A stretch of DNA of 64,000 nucleotides, taken from contig OZ244832.1 in the NCBI GenBank assembly GCA_965220485.1, forward strand, positions 1,550,001 through 1,614,000. Reading direction: 5' to 3'. The notes beneath the pieces were generated by a model. The model searched no databases and was not told the DNA's origin. It worked only from the letters and a program-made list of their open reading frames with translations. Made by a program: the position numbers and the translations under genes. Positions 1-6,970 of the stretch are shown here, in pieces (positions within the stretch are counted from its first letter, which is position 1; every line of letters starts with the position of its first letter). The stretch is from Aldehydirespirator sp965220485 (GTDB taxonomy: Bacteria; Actinomycetota; Acidimicrobiia; Acidimicrobiales; Aldehydirespiratoraceae).

Positions 1-140
1 AGATTCTGGGCCGCAACGACGACGGCGACTGGGTGTTCGAGATGCCGGCTGCCTGCAACGACGACGGCACGGCCAAGAATCTGACCCGGGTGTCGTCTGG
101 GGATCGCACGATCCCCGCCGGGGATCGACGGTTCGCGTGA
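1..140 (+). CDS. C-terminal end of probable CBASS CD-NTase (partial)
   Basis: An open frame enters from the left edge and ends at a TGA at 138-140 after about 45 visible residues, finishing Arg-Arg-Phe-Ala. Its stop overlaps the GTG start of cap2 by four bases (GTGA), the same coupling used by the next genes. In type II CBASS operons the cyclic-oligonucleotide synthase (CD-NTase) normally sits directly before cap2, and its extreme C-terminus, often Gly or Ala, is the residue conjugated by Cap2. The visible piece carries no catalytic motif, so the identity rests on position and on the terminal Ala. The real start lies outside the window. Confidence 0.5.
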   Translation, partial: ILGRNDDGDWVFEMPAACNDDGTAKNLTRVSSGDRTIPAGDRRFA

Positions 141-1612
141 GCGCTTTAGGCGACAGCGTCGCAGCACACCGGGAGGCCTTCGTCGACGACCTCTGCGCCC
201 GCGGCTTCCGGCTGCTCACTGACCGTCGGACCCTCGTGGGCGACATTGATGTTGAAGGCAAGCCTGTCGAGCACCAGATCGTGCTGACCGAGGATTTTCC
301 GGTTACCAAGCCCGTGGTGTCAACCCCCGGCGGCGAGGGGGGTCTGTCGTGGCACCGCGAGTCCAACGGCCGGTTCTGTTTGTGGTCCGATGACGACGCC
401 GCGGACCTGCCTTGGAGCAGTGCTGACGCGGTCATTGATCGAGTCATGCAATGGCACGCCAATGACGCCGCAGGGTGGCCCGATGATCAACCCGATCTCG
501 ACTTGGAGAGATACTGGCCGAGCATCGATGAACTGGTTATCTACCCGGATCTCGCTCCGCTCACCGGAGAGCCATGCAAGGCAAGGCGGGGAAACCACAA
601 TGTTTGGGAGATCGCGAAGGGCAAGGCTCCGCCGAAGAAGCCGCGATGGGCGGGAGCCGCAGTGGTTGATGTCGGCGAACTCAACGAGCCCGTCCGCTCC
701 TTCGACGAGCTTGCCGAGGTGCTGGGCTCTGGTGAGGCTGAAACACTGCGGCTAGCGATCGAAAGGGGCCGGCTCAGGTTCCTGATGGTGCGCTACAGGC
801 GCCAAGGATCCGAAGCCGCGCTTGCGCTCATCGCCAGGGACAAGAACACCAATCACCTGTTCGCTGCCGGTGCCGCTCATGCTGGCGCATCGACCTACCT
901 TCTGCGGGCGGGCCTGGACGCCGAAGTCCTCCGTGTGACATCCGTAGCGATCGTCGGAGTCGGAGCCGTCGGATCCCTCCTTGCTGAGATGCTCGCTCGC
1001 TCAGGTGTCGGCCGCCTCACCCTGGTTGATCATGACCGTGTCCGGCCGGGAAACTGCATCCGCCATGTAGCCACCCGCAAAGATGTCGGCCGAGCCAAGA
1101 CCGAAGCCGTCAAGCAGCACCTTGTTGAATCCGGGGCCATTGCACAAGATGCCGTGATGTCCAGGCACCAAGAACTCACGTCTGTAAGCGACACCGAAGA
1201 CCTCTTCGACAACCATGACCTCGTGATAGATGCGACCGGCAACGGACCTGCCACGGCTTTGGTTCTCACTGCGAACCGGATCCTCGACAAGCCCGCGATC
1301 ACGGTCTGTCTGCAGCGATCAGGCAGCATCGCACGGGTAGACCGCTTCCCCCTGCGCACCGGCGAGCGCCACGACCCACCGTTGCCGCCGGGCGGGCCGA
1401 GCCTGGTGCTGCGCGAGGGCGGATGCGGCGATCCAGTGTCCCCAACACCGCCATGGGCCTGCGCCGCGGCCGCGGCCCGAGCCGCGGGAATGGCAGCCGA
1501 TCTGCTCTCAGGACGCCACATGTATCCCCCCACAGTCATCGACGGGCTGATCGGCCAATCCGACGGCCCCCCCCCCCCCCCCCCCCCCCCGATAAGCCCA
1601 TCTCAGCAATGA
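137..1612 (+). CDS. cap2: Cap2-type E2/E1 fusion ligase of type II CBASS
   Basis: 491 residues. The N-terminal ~130 residues look E2-like: a beta-rich segment, then a W-H followed by G-R-F-C-L-W, with Cys81 as the probable catalytic cysteine. An adenylating ThiF/E1 domain follows, with the nucleotide-binding motif VAIVGVGAVGS near residue 270, a VDHDRV acidic strand and an EGGCGD loop near residue 430 that may hold the E1 cysteine. In known type II CBASS, Cap2 conjugates the CD-NTase C-terminus to cellular targets and so primes it. The GTG start overlaps the upstream stop, and the TGA stop overlaps the cap3 ATG. The last residues are eight prolines encoded by a 24-C tract, so the C-terminus is length-unstable. 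The E2/E1 order and the neighbours make the call firm; the catalytic residues are inferred. Confidence 0.88.
   Translation: MSALGDSVAAHREAFVDDLCARGFRLLTDRRTLVGDIDVEGKPVEHQIVLTEDFPVTKPVVSTPGGEGGLSWHRESNGRFCLWSDDDAADLPWSSADAVIDRVMQWHANDAAGWPDDQPDLDLERYWPSIDELVIYPDLAPLTGEPCKARRGNHNVWEIAKGKAPPKKPRWAGAAVVDVGELNEPVRSFDELAEVLGSGEAETLRLAIERGRLRFLMVRYRRQGSEAALALIARDKNTNHLFAAGAAHAGASTYLLRAGLDAEVLRVTSVAIVGVGAVGSLLAEMLARSGVGRLTLVDHDRVRPGNCIRHVATRKDVGRAKTEAVKQHLVESGAIAQDAVMSRHQELTSVSDTEDLFDNHDLVIDATGNGPATALVLTANRILDKPAITVCLQRSGSIARVDRFPLRTGERHDPPLPPGGPSLVLREGGCGDPVSPTPPWACAAAAARAAGMAADLLSGRHMYPPTVIDGLIGQSDGPPPPPPPPISPSQQ
1567..1590. repeat. 24-base poly-C tract at the cap2/cap3 junction
   Basis: Twenty-four uninterrupted C residues lie 18 bases before the cap3 start and encode the Pro run ending Cap2. 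With 24 C the Cap2 frame stops at 1610-1612. One extra C (or two fewer) puts Cap2 in the cap3 frame, which is open from 1423 through the tract into Cap3. One C fewer gives CGA TAA and immediate termination. Confidence 0.9.
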
Positions 1613-2106
1613 CGCCCAAAGGGTGCCGGATCGTCGTCGAACCGGCGTGCTGGCGGACCATCGCCGATTTCGCGTCGGTGCAATCTGGGCGTGAGACGGG
1701 CGGAATACTGCTCGGATGGCGCCACAGCGCAGGCGTGTATGTGTGTGACGCTGCGGAAGTCCCCGACACGCGGGCGAGCCGCACCCAGTACCTGCGCCGC
1801 CACCGCCTCGCATCGGAGTCCCTTGACCGCTTCCTGGACACACTCCCAGCGCGATCGCCGGTCGGCTACGTAGGGGAATGGCACACCCACCCAGCTCCTC
1901 AGGGCCCGAGCCGCGCAGACCGCAAGCAACTCAAGAAACTCTCCCAGCACCTCCACAACGATGTAGCGCTCATCGTCGCCGTGCACGACCCGCGCTCTGG
2001 CCTGTGGACACCCCAAGGACTATGCGCACGATCCGGGCGAGCGCGGCCCGCGCACGTCGACATCAGTTCCGCCCAGCCCGACACCACAACTCGAGGCAAC
2101 CAATGA
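1609..2106 (+). CDS. cap3: Cap3-type JAB/JAMM isopeptidase of type II CBASS
   Basis: 165 residues. The JAB-family hallmarks are RETGGILLG near residue 27, carrying the conserved Glu, and the metal motif EWHTHPAPQGPSRAD (H-x-H, then S-x-x-D) near residue 87. Bacterial JAB proteins encoded beside Cap2 remove or recycle the CD-NTase conjugate. The ATG at 1609 overlaps the cap2 stop (ATGA), and the stop overlaps the cap4 ATG in the same way, so the proteins should be made at linked rates. The open frame runs upstream without a stop to 1423; I chose 1609 because of the overlap and because homology begins just after it. The cytoplasmic metalloprotease assignment is secure; the substrate is inferred from context. 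Confidence 0.88.
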   Translation: MTPKGCRIVVEPACWRTIADFASVQSGRETGGILLGWRHSAGVYVCDAAEVPDTRASRTQYLRRHRLASESLDRFLDTLPARSPVGYVGEWHTHPAPQGPSRADRKQLKKLSQHLHNDVALIVAVHDPRSGLWTPQGLCARSGRARPAHVDISSAQPDTTTRGNQ

Positions 2107-3551
2107 GCAGCACCACAGGCCGCACTCGCAGTGCGGTGCGCATCGCCGGCGACGACTACCAGCATCTAGTGGCCTGGAACGAAGCACTTGAGGCGTTGCG
2201 CCCAGACAGCGACGTGACCTCCATCACCGTCGAACAGCCAGACGCCGGCAACGTGGACGACGTGGTCCTGTGCCGCGGCGAGGGCTCCAACCGGTACATC
2301 CAGGTCAAACACGCCGTAGACGCCACATCGCCGGTGGGACACACGTGGCTAACCTCGCGCACCACCCCAAGAGCCTCCAGCCTGTTGGAGAAGTTCTATC
2401 GAAGCTGGCGCGTTCTCTCCAAGGGCGCGCAGCAGCCGGAACTTGTCTTGGTGACAGACCGCGAGGTCGACTCCCGCGATCCGGCAATGCGCCTGCTCGA
2501 CCGCACGACAGGGCTGCTGGTGCCATCCATCCGCCACCGCGATGCGGCACAGGCCCGCGAGGACTGGGCCGTACACCTCGACATCGAAGAAGACGATCTC
2601 ATCAAGTTCCTCGAGAGCCTGCGCTTCTTGACCGGCAGACCCTTCGCGGCCGAGGAACAGCGCGCCACAACACTGATGTGGGCCCTGGGCCTCAACCACG
2701 ACCAGAGAGCGCTTGATTCCGCGTTGGGCCTCGTACGCGACTGGGTGCAGCGACCCGAACGAACTCTCGGACCTGACCAGTTCCGTGCGTGGGCCGACGA
2801 ACGCGTCGGGCTACGAACCCCACCGGGCGCTGTTGTGGTGATAGAGGCCATCGACGATGACCCCCATCCCGAAGACGCAGCCGAACGCGTGAACTTCGTC
2901 GACGCCTATCGCGGCGACACACCCAACGAGCGGCGCCAACTCCGCGACGAAAGCCAGTGGCCCCTAATCAGAACCGAGCTGCAACAAGCAGCACACAGGC
3001 TGCGGCAATCCGGGGTGCACCGAGTCATCGTTCGGGGAGCGATGCGACTACCGGCATGGTTCGCTGCCGGTGCAGCGTTTCGCCACGTACACGGCTTCGA
3101 CGCCGCCGCGATCCAACTCGGCGAACCCTGGTCCAGCGAAGACCTCAACACCGCGGTCGACGTCGATGTCAACACCACCACCATCGGCGATGGCCCCGAC
3201 GCAGCCGTGGCCGTCGGTATAGCTGCCGACCCGACCACAGAGGTGAGCGACTACATCACTGCCACTCGCCTTCCAGTCGCAAGCCTCACATCAATCCTGC
3301 CTGCCGGCGGGCCCAGCCCCGTGGCGATCCCCGACAGTCCAACTGCCGCGGCAACAGCGGTAGCGGTACGCGACGCCGTGCGCGACCTCCTACGGACAAC
3401 ATCAGCCACCCGAATCCACCTGTTCCTGGCCACCCCGGGAGCCCTAGCACTGCTGGTAGGCCACTGCTGGAACGCCATGCGCCCAACGATCGTCTATGAG
3501 CACCTCGGCACCGGCAACGGATACGCCCCCACCTTCCTCATCGCTGCCTGA
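2103..3551 (+). CDS. cap4: Cap4-like CBASS effector: DUF4297-type nuclease fused to SAVED sensor
   Basis: 482 residues. The N-terminal region shows a PD-(D/E)xK-like nuclease core: a Glu-rich stretch near residue 14, GNVDDVVL near residue 50, then YIQVKHA, the usual DUF4297/Cap4 catalytic Lys strand. The C-terminal half resembles a SAVED domain, ending with IHLFLATPGALALLVG, TIVYEHL and Y-A-P-T-F-L. In Cap4 effectors SAVED binds a cyclic oligonucleotide and switches on DNA cleavage, killing the infected cell. The ATG overlaps the cap3 stop by four bases, placing the effector fourth in the operon after CD-NTase, Cap2 and Cap3. Domain order and length fit the family. The nucleotide recognised cannot be read from the sequence. 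Confidence 0.85.
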   Translation: MSSTTGRTRSAVRIAGDDYQHLVAWNEALEALRPDSDVTSITVEQPDAGNVDDVVLCRGEGSNRYIQVKHAVDATSPVGHTWLTSRTTPRASSLLEKFYRSWRVLSKGAQQPELVLVTDREVDSRDPAMRLLDRTTGLLVPSIRHRDAAQAREDWAVHLDIEEDDLIKFLESLRFLTGRPFAAEEQRATTLMWALGLNHDQRALDSALGLVRDWVQRPERTLGPDQFRAWADERVGLRTPPGAVVVIEAIDDDPHPEDAAERVNFVDAYRGDTPNERRQLRDESQWPLIRTELQQAAHRLRQSGVHRVIVRGAMRLPAWFAAGAAFRHVHGFDAAAIQLGEPWSSEDLNTAVDVDVNTTTIGDGPDAAVAVGIAADPTTEVSDYITATRLPVASLTSILPAGGPSPVAIPDSPTAAATAVAVRDAVRDLLRTTSATRIHLFLATPGALALLVGHCWNAMRPTIVYEHLGTGNGYAPTFLIAA

Positions 3552-3644
3552 CCCTGACAACCGCGCCACAAGCGCAGAACCTCATCACAGCCAACGCGCC
3601 TGGCTGTGTCCCTGAGCCTCACCGCGAACCAAAGGACATTTCTC

Positions 3645-4652
3645 ATGGATCAGCTATTGAAGATCGCTGCAACGGTTGCCGCAGTGTTGCTCTTCGCGGC
3701 ATGGCGGGAGTGGTGTGCTGCCCGTCGGATCGTCACGGTCGGTGGTCTCGACGCGGAGGCCTATGCAGTACACGGCTGCGTGCCACTGCAATTCGCTGGG
3801 TCCCGCTATTGGATCGTGCGCGCCGCGGTGGCAGTGACCGGGTTCTTCATGGTGCGTCCCAAGACACGCAAGCAAGCGTTCGCAACACGCAAGATCGTCG
3901 GGATTCGCGACGGCCAACAAATCGACTACTGCGACATTCGGCCTCGGGACCGCTTGCGAATCATGCTCGACGAAGGAGAGCATCCAGCCGTGTTCGACCG
4001 CTCCATGCGACGCGGTGTTGTCAGCTTCTATCGAACCATTGCGATCCGCGAGATAGAGGGTCCAGGCTTCAGCGAGAACGCGCACTGCGTGACGGTACGA
4101 ACACGCGGCGATCTATTGCCGGCCGTCGACGAAGCAGGTTCACAGTCGCTCGAGTACGAAGTGACCTCAGCCGCTCCCAGAAGCAACCGTCGCAGCGGTC
4201 CGTGCTCGCTGGCAGACATACCCGAGGACGTCGTCGAAGCCGTGATCATCCCGCCCGACACATATCAGCAAGCCCGCGATGCAGTGAAGGGACAGACATA
4301 CGGGGTGCTGCGCCGACGGCTGATGAGACACAACCCAAATCCCCGCGTCGGACTCGTGCATGTCGCTACCAAGTACGCCGTGCCGCTTGCAGTCCTGGCC
4401 TGCCTCGGGGTGCGATCCCTCGGGTGGACTGCGACAGCCAGGATCCTCGCCGCTGTTGTCCTGATGCCCATGGCGCTCTTCGCCATTCTCGCTTGCATTG
4501 CTGGGGCAGTCGCGCTCGGGCACTATGTCCGTGATCGCATGCAAGGTCGTCGCCCTCCCGTTCCGAAGATCCAACTGCAGTTTCTGGAGCCGACACGTCA
4601 GACCGGAGTTTGGCGGGTTGATGGGGTTTTGGTGACGGGAGGAGGCCGCTGA
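3645..4652 (+). CDS. Membrane protein of unknown function downstream of CBASS
   Basis: 335 residues from the ATG at 3645, chosen because AAAGGAC lies 7-8 bases upstream; a GTG at 3606 is also in frame but lacks such a site. A hydrophobic helix spans residues 3-20, a weaker one about 57-70, and a long C-terminal hydrophobic region about 236-290 holds two likely helices. Between them is a soluble region of about 150 residues rich in Arg and Asp. I do not recognise the family. It begins 93 bases after cap4 on the same strand, so it may be a fifth CBASS gene, for example an accessory or second effector, but it could also be an unrelated passenger. It is followed at once by transposase debris. Confidence 0.6.
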   Translation: MDQLLKIAATVAAVLLFAAWREWCAARRIVTVGGLDAEAYAVHGCVPLQFAGSRYWIVRAAVAVTGFFMVRPKTRKQAFATRKIVGIRDGQQIDYCDIRPRDRLRIMLDEGEHPAVFDRSMRRGVVSFYRTIAIREIEGPGFSENAHCVTVRTRGDLLPAVDEAGSQSLEYEVTSAAPRSNRRSGPCSLADIPEDVVEAVIIPPDTYQQARDAVKGQTYGVLRRRLMRHNPNPRVGLVHVATKYAVPLAVLACLGVRSLGWTATARILAAVVLMPMALFAILACIAGAVALGHYVRDRMQGRRPPVPKIQLQFLEPTRQTGVWRVDGVLVTGGGR

Positions 4653-4711
4653 CCTGGGGTTTTGTGTTGTGAGACAGCGCTCCGTCGGGGATTTGTAGGG
4701 ACGATACATAC

Positions 4712-4739
4712 TTGACGGTGTGAACATTGGTGGTATTGT
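4712..4739 (+). promoter_or_regulatory. Sigma-70-like promoter before transposase fragment
   Basis: TTGACG at 4712-4717 and TATTGT at 4734-4739 are separated by 16 bases, just upstream of the GTG at 4746. The region is AT-richer than its surroundings, consistent with the left end of an insertion sequence. Confidence 0.4.
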
Positions 4740-4745
4740 TGTGCT

Positions 4746-4979
4746 GTGTTCGTGAAGACGACCCGCAGGCGCAGGGGCGACAAGGTGTATGAATACTTGT
4801 CTTTGGTGGAGTCGGTCCGCGACGGCTCCAAGGTCGGTCACAGGACCTTGTTGCGCCTGGGGGAGGTGACCGCGTTGCGCGAGTCCGGCCAGCTCGAGCG
4901 GATCGTGGCCGCGTTGGAGGCGCACCTGCACAAAGAGCGGATTGGGTATCCCCCCGAATCGTGGAGACATCGTCTATGA
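4746..4979 (+). pseudogene. N-terminal fragment of an IS1634/IS4-like transposase
   Basis: 77 residues beginning MFVKTTRRRRGDKVYEYLSL, followed by a short linker with LRLGEV. This start, basic and then YEYLxLVES with a dozen residues before a L-R-x-G-E turn, is typical of long IS1634/IS4-type DDE transposases of 450-550 residues, so only the first sixth or so is present. The fragment ends in a frame that runs into the next, IS3-type remnant, so the element was truncated by insertion or deletion. The family name is from memory of the N-terminal pattern and is tentative. Confidence 0.5.
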
Positions 4980-4988
4980 GGAGACGCT

Positions 4989-5547
4989 ATGTCACAACCA
5001 CGACGCAAGTATGACCCGGAGTTCAGTTCAGGGCCGGTGCTGTGCGGATTGTCCGGGAGACGCGAAGGCCGGTCGCTGAGATCGCCCGCGAGCTCGGGGG
5101 TGGCGCGGGGGTTCTGGGGAACTGGGTCCGCAAGGACAGGATCGAGCGGGGCGAGGCCGAGGGCCTCAGATCCGACGACCGAGCCGAGCTCACCAGGCTG
5201 CGCAAGCGCTGCGCCGAGTTGGAGATGCGTCCCTTGTCTTGGAAGCTCGGTGAAGGATGGATCCACCAGGCTGCGCAAGCGCTGCGCCGAGCTGGAGATG
5301 GAGCGTGATGTGCTCAAACGATCAGTGGTCCTGTGGGTGAAGGAGGCAACGCGATGACGGCGGAGTTCGTCGTGGCCCAGAGGTCCGAACACGGTGTGCC
5401 TCACGCGGTCGCGTGCCGCGCGCTCGGTGTAGCGTCCTCGACGTTCTACAAGTGGCGGGACCGCCCGCCGACGCCGGCGCAGCAGCGCCGAGACGGCCTC
5501 GACGCTGCGGTCAAGGCGTGCTTCGACGCGTCGGGGGGTCTGGCTGC
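4989..5547 (+). pseudogene. Frameshifted IS3-family transposase remnant (OrfA plus start of OrfB)
   Basis: OrfA begins MSQPRRKYDPEF at 4989, then shifts frame near 5031, where the IS3 HTH (VRETRRPVAEIARELG, LGNWVRKDRI) continues in another frame. After the leucine-zipper piece RLRKRCAELEM an internal duplication breaks the frame again, and the original frame resumes with ERDVLKRSVVLWVKEA to 5356. OrfB starts at 5354 (MTAEFVVAQRSEHGVPHAV, then STFYKWRDRPPTP) and is cut after DASGG near 5545. About 65 of ~280 OrfB residues remain, with none of the DDE catalytic core. The element cannot transpose by itself and now abuts a uxaA fragment. Confidence 0.75.
5191..5299. repeat. 36-bp direct duplication inside the IS3 remnant
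   Basis: The segment beginning CACCAGGCTGCGCAAGCGCT at 5191-5226 recurs at 5264-5299 with a single mismatch, 73 bases apart. It duplicates the zipper-coding part of OrfA and accounts for one of its frameshifts. Confidence 0.8.
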
Positions 5548-5826
5548 AACCTGATCTGCTTCACTACGGGTCGCGGCAACGTGTCCGGCTTCGTGCCAGC
5601 ACCTACGCTGAAGGTGGCCACGAACACCGCCATGTTCAACCGTATGAGCGGCGACATGGACCTCAACGCCGGAACCATTGCGGATGCTCAGGACACCGTG
5701 GCTGAGGTTGGCGCTCGGCTCTTCGAGCTGTTCGTCCAAACAGCAAGCGGGCGTCAGACCTCCAGCGAACTCCTCGGGTTCGGTGACGACGACTTTGTGC
5801 AGTGGCAGACCGGCATCGTGACCTGA
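5548..5826 (+). pseudogene. C-terminal fragment of UxaA-type altronate/galactarate dehydratase
   Basis: About 90 residues read LICFTTGRGN, GFVPAPTLKVATN, DMDLNAG and SGRQTSSELLGFG, then F-V-Q-W. These are hallmarks of the C-terminal lobe of the UxaA/GarD sugar-acid dehydratase family, whose full length is 380-500 residues. Homology starts exactly where the IS3 OrfB remnant ends, so the 5' three quarters were lost with the insertion. There is no start codon in a sensible place and no partner uronate gene nearby. It is a non-functional relic and shows that this segment once carried sugar-acid catabolism genes. Confidence 0.75.
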
Positions 5827-5977
5827 GGCCGTCGAGCTCGCCGAGACCGTCCCTGTCCACGCGGCCGGAGGCGGCGGTCACTCGGCGAGCTCTGATTTCG
5901 GGGCGTCCTCTCGATCTTGCTGCCTCGCCATCACCTGCTGGATGAGTACGGGGCACGAACCCGGACCAGCCAGATGG

Positions 5978-5983
5978 TATACT
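5978..5983 (+). promoter_or_regulatory. -10 box of a probable leaderless toxin-antitoxin promoter
   Basis: TATACT lies 7 bases before the ATG at 5991, leaving no space for a leader or Shine-Dalgarno site, so the message probably begins at or beside the start codon. A similar GTAT motif is repeated immediately downstream and may serve as an autoregulatory operator. Confidence 0.5.
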
Positions 5984-5990
5984 CTTAGGT

Positions 5991-6212
5991 ATGCTTGATA
6001 CGACTACCATAAAGGTCTCAGCCCGGACTCGGGATGCCTTGCGTGAACTCGCCGATCGCGAGGGGCTCACCTTCGACGCACAGATCGAGAAACTGGTCCG
6101 ACGGGAACGTCGTCGCATCATCGGGGATCAGCTCGCAAGCGCTCCACTCGACGTCGGCGACGAGGCTGTGCTCAATGCGTCTGTGAGCGATGTCGCTGAT
6201 GCGAGCGGGTGA
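5991..6212 (+). CDS. Antitoxin of a MazEF-like module
   Basis: 73 residues: a short strand TTIKVSARTRDAL followed by helices (LRELADREGLTFDAQIEKLVRRERRRI) and an acidic tail. The pattern resembles ribbon-helix-helix antitoxins that bind their own promoter through the N-terminal strand and mask the toxin with the tail. The gene overlaps the following MazF-type toxin gene by 14-23 bases, the usual antitoxin-first order. A TATACT box 7 bases upstream suggests a leaderless transcript. The exact antitoxin subfamily is uncertain; the role is inferred from size, fold pattern and neighbour. Confidence 0.7.
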   Translation: MLDTTTIKVSARTRDALRELADREGLTFDAQIEKLVRRERRRIIGDQLASAPLDVGDEAVLNASVSDVADASG

Positions 6213-6513
6213 CGTCGTCCGCTGCGATTTCGGGACGCCAGCGCGGGGCGAGCCGGGGTTCCTCCGGCCGGCCATCGTCATTACGTCCGATGATGTGCTC
6301 GAATTCCGGCAGCACGCGATCGTGGTCGTGCCTTGCACGACCATGAGGCGAGGATGGTTGAGCGAGATTGACATCACCGGATTCGGTGTCGCCCAGGCGC
6401 ATCTGCCGACAACCATCAGCGTCGACCGCGTCGTCGAGACGACGGGCACGAACATCGGGCCGGTCGCGCTGCAACAGATTCGAGAACTCATCGCCGACCT
6501 GCTCGGACTCTGA
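6190..6513 (+). CDS. MazF/PemK-type endoribonuclease toxin
   Basis: 107 residues. It begins R-A-G-D-V-V-R-C-D-F-G, continues GFLRPAIVITSD, then AIVVVPCTT, and has the PTTISVDRVVETT strand, all in MazF/PemK order. These proteins cut mRNA at short motifs and are held inactive by the co-encoded antitoxin. Starts at 6190 and 6199 are both possible; either overlaps the antitoxin stop at 6210-6212, so translation should be coupled. Length matches the family and no truncation is seen. The ribonuclease role is family knowledge; the cleavage motif cannot be predicted here. Confidence 0.8.
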   Translation: MSLMRAGDVVRCDFGTPARGEPGFLRPAIVITSDDVLEFRQHAIVVVPCTTMRRGWLSEIDITGFGVAQAHLPTTISVDRVVETTGTNIGPVALQQIRELIADLLGL

Positions 6514-6535
6514 CCCTGCCAGATCGACGGCGAGC

Positions 6536-6787
6536 GTGCTGGTTGTGACCCGCAATGAAGCGACTGGCGTGCTCAACAAGGTCGTGGTGGCTCCTATAAC
6601 CCGCACCGTTCGGGGCATACCAACAGAGGTGCCCCTCGATCCTGGCGACGGACTGCCCCACCGCAGCGCGGCCTCCTTCGACAACCTACGAGTCGTCGCC
6701 AAGTCTCGTCTCACCGAGCGTGTCGGCTCCATCTCGCACCGTCGCGCCGAGATGTGCGCCGCACTCACCGCCATGGCCGACTGCTGA
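6536..6787 (+). pseudogene. 5'-truncated MazF-like toxin remnant
   Basis: 84 codons from a GTG at 6536 read SVLVVTRNEATGVLNKVVVAPIT, then IPTEVPL, SAASFDNLRVVAKSRL and ISHRRAEMCAAL. This is the middle and C-terminus of a MazF-like toxin of a different subgroup from the intact one just upstream. The usual first ~25 residues with the R-x-G-E-I-W strand are missing, and no antitoxin precedes it. It probably lost its 5' half when the neighbouring module arrived. Residual function is unlikely. Confidence 0.65.
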
Positions 6788-6874
6788 CGCCACCATAGTG
6801 AGCGCTAGGTCATGACCGTCTTCGAACACTTCGAGGGCCGACGCAGCCGGCTCGACTGAAGAGCACCGCCCCGT

Positions 6875-6908
6875 GACGACCTGCCATAATGGACGACCTG
6901 CCATAATG
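6875..6908. repeat. 17-bp perfect tandem duplication
   Basis: GACGACCTGCCATAATG occurs twice without a gap (6875-6891, 6892-6908), about 60 bases before the selenoprotein start. CATAAT within it could act as a -10 element. Confidence 0.75.
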
Positions 6909-6970
6909 CAGGTGCAGAAATGCCCACCAACCAAGTGACTCCTCACGAGTAAGACCCTCGCGGAGAAACC

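Noticed and set aside
1423..1608. An upstream extension of cap3 to 1423
   Set aside because: The frame is open but overlaps the conserved C-terminus of Cap2; the ATG at 1609 in the ATGA overlap is the natural start. The open frame matters only for the slippage idea.
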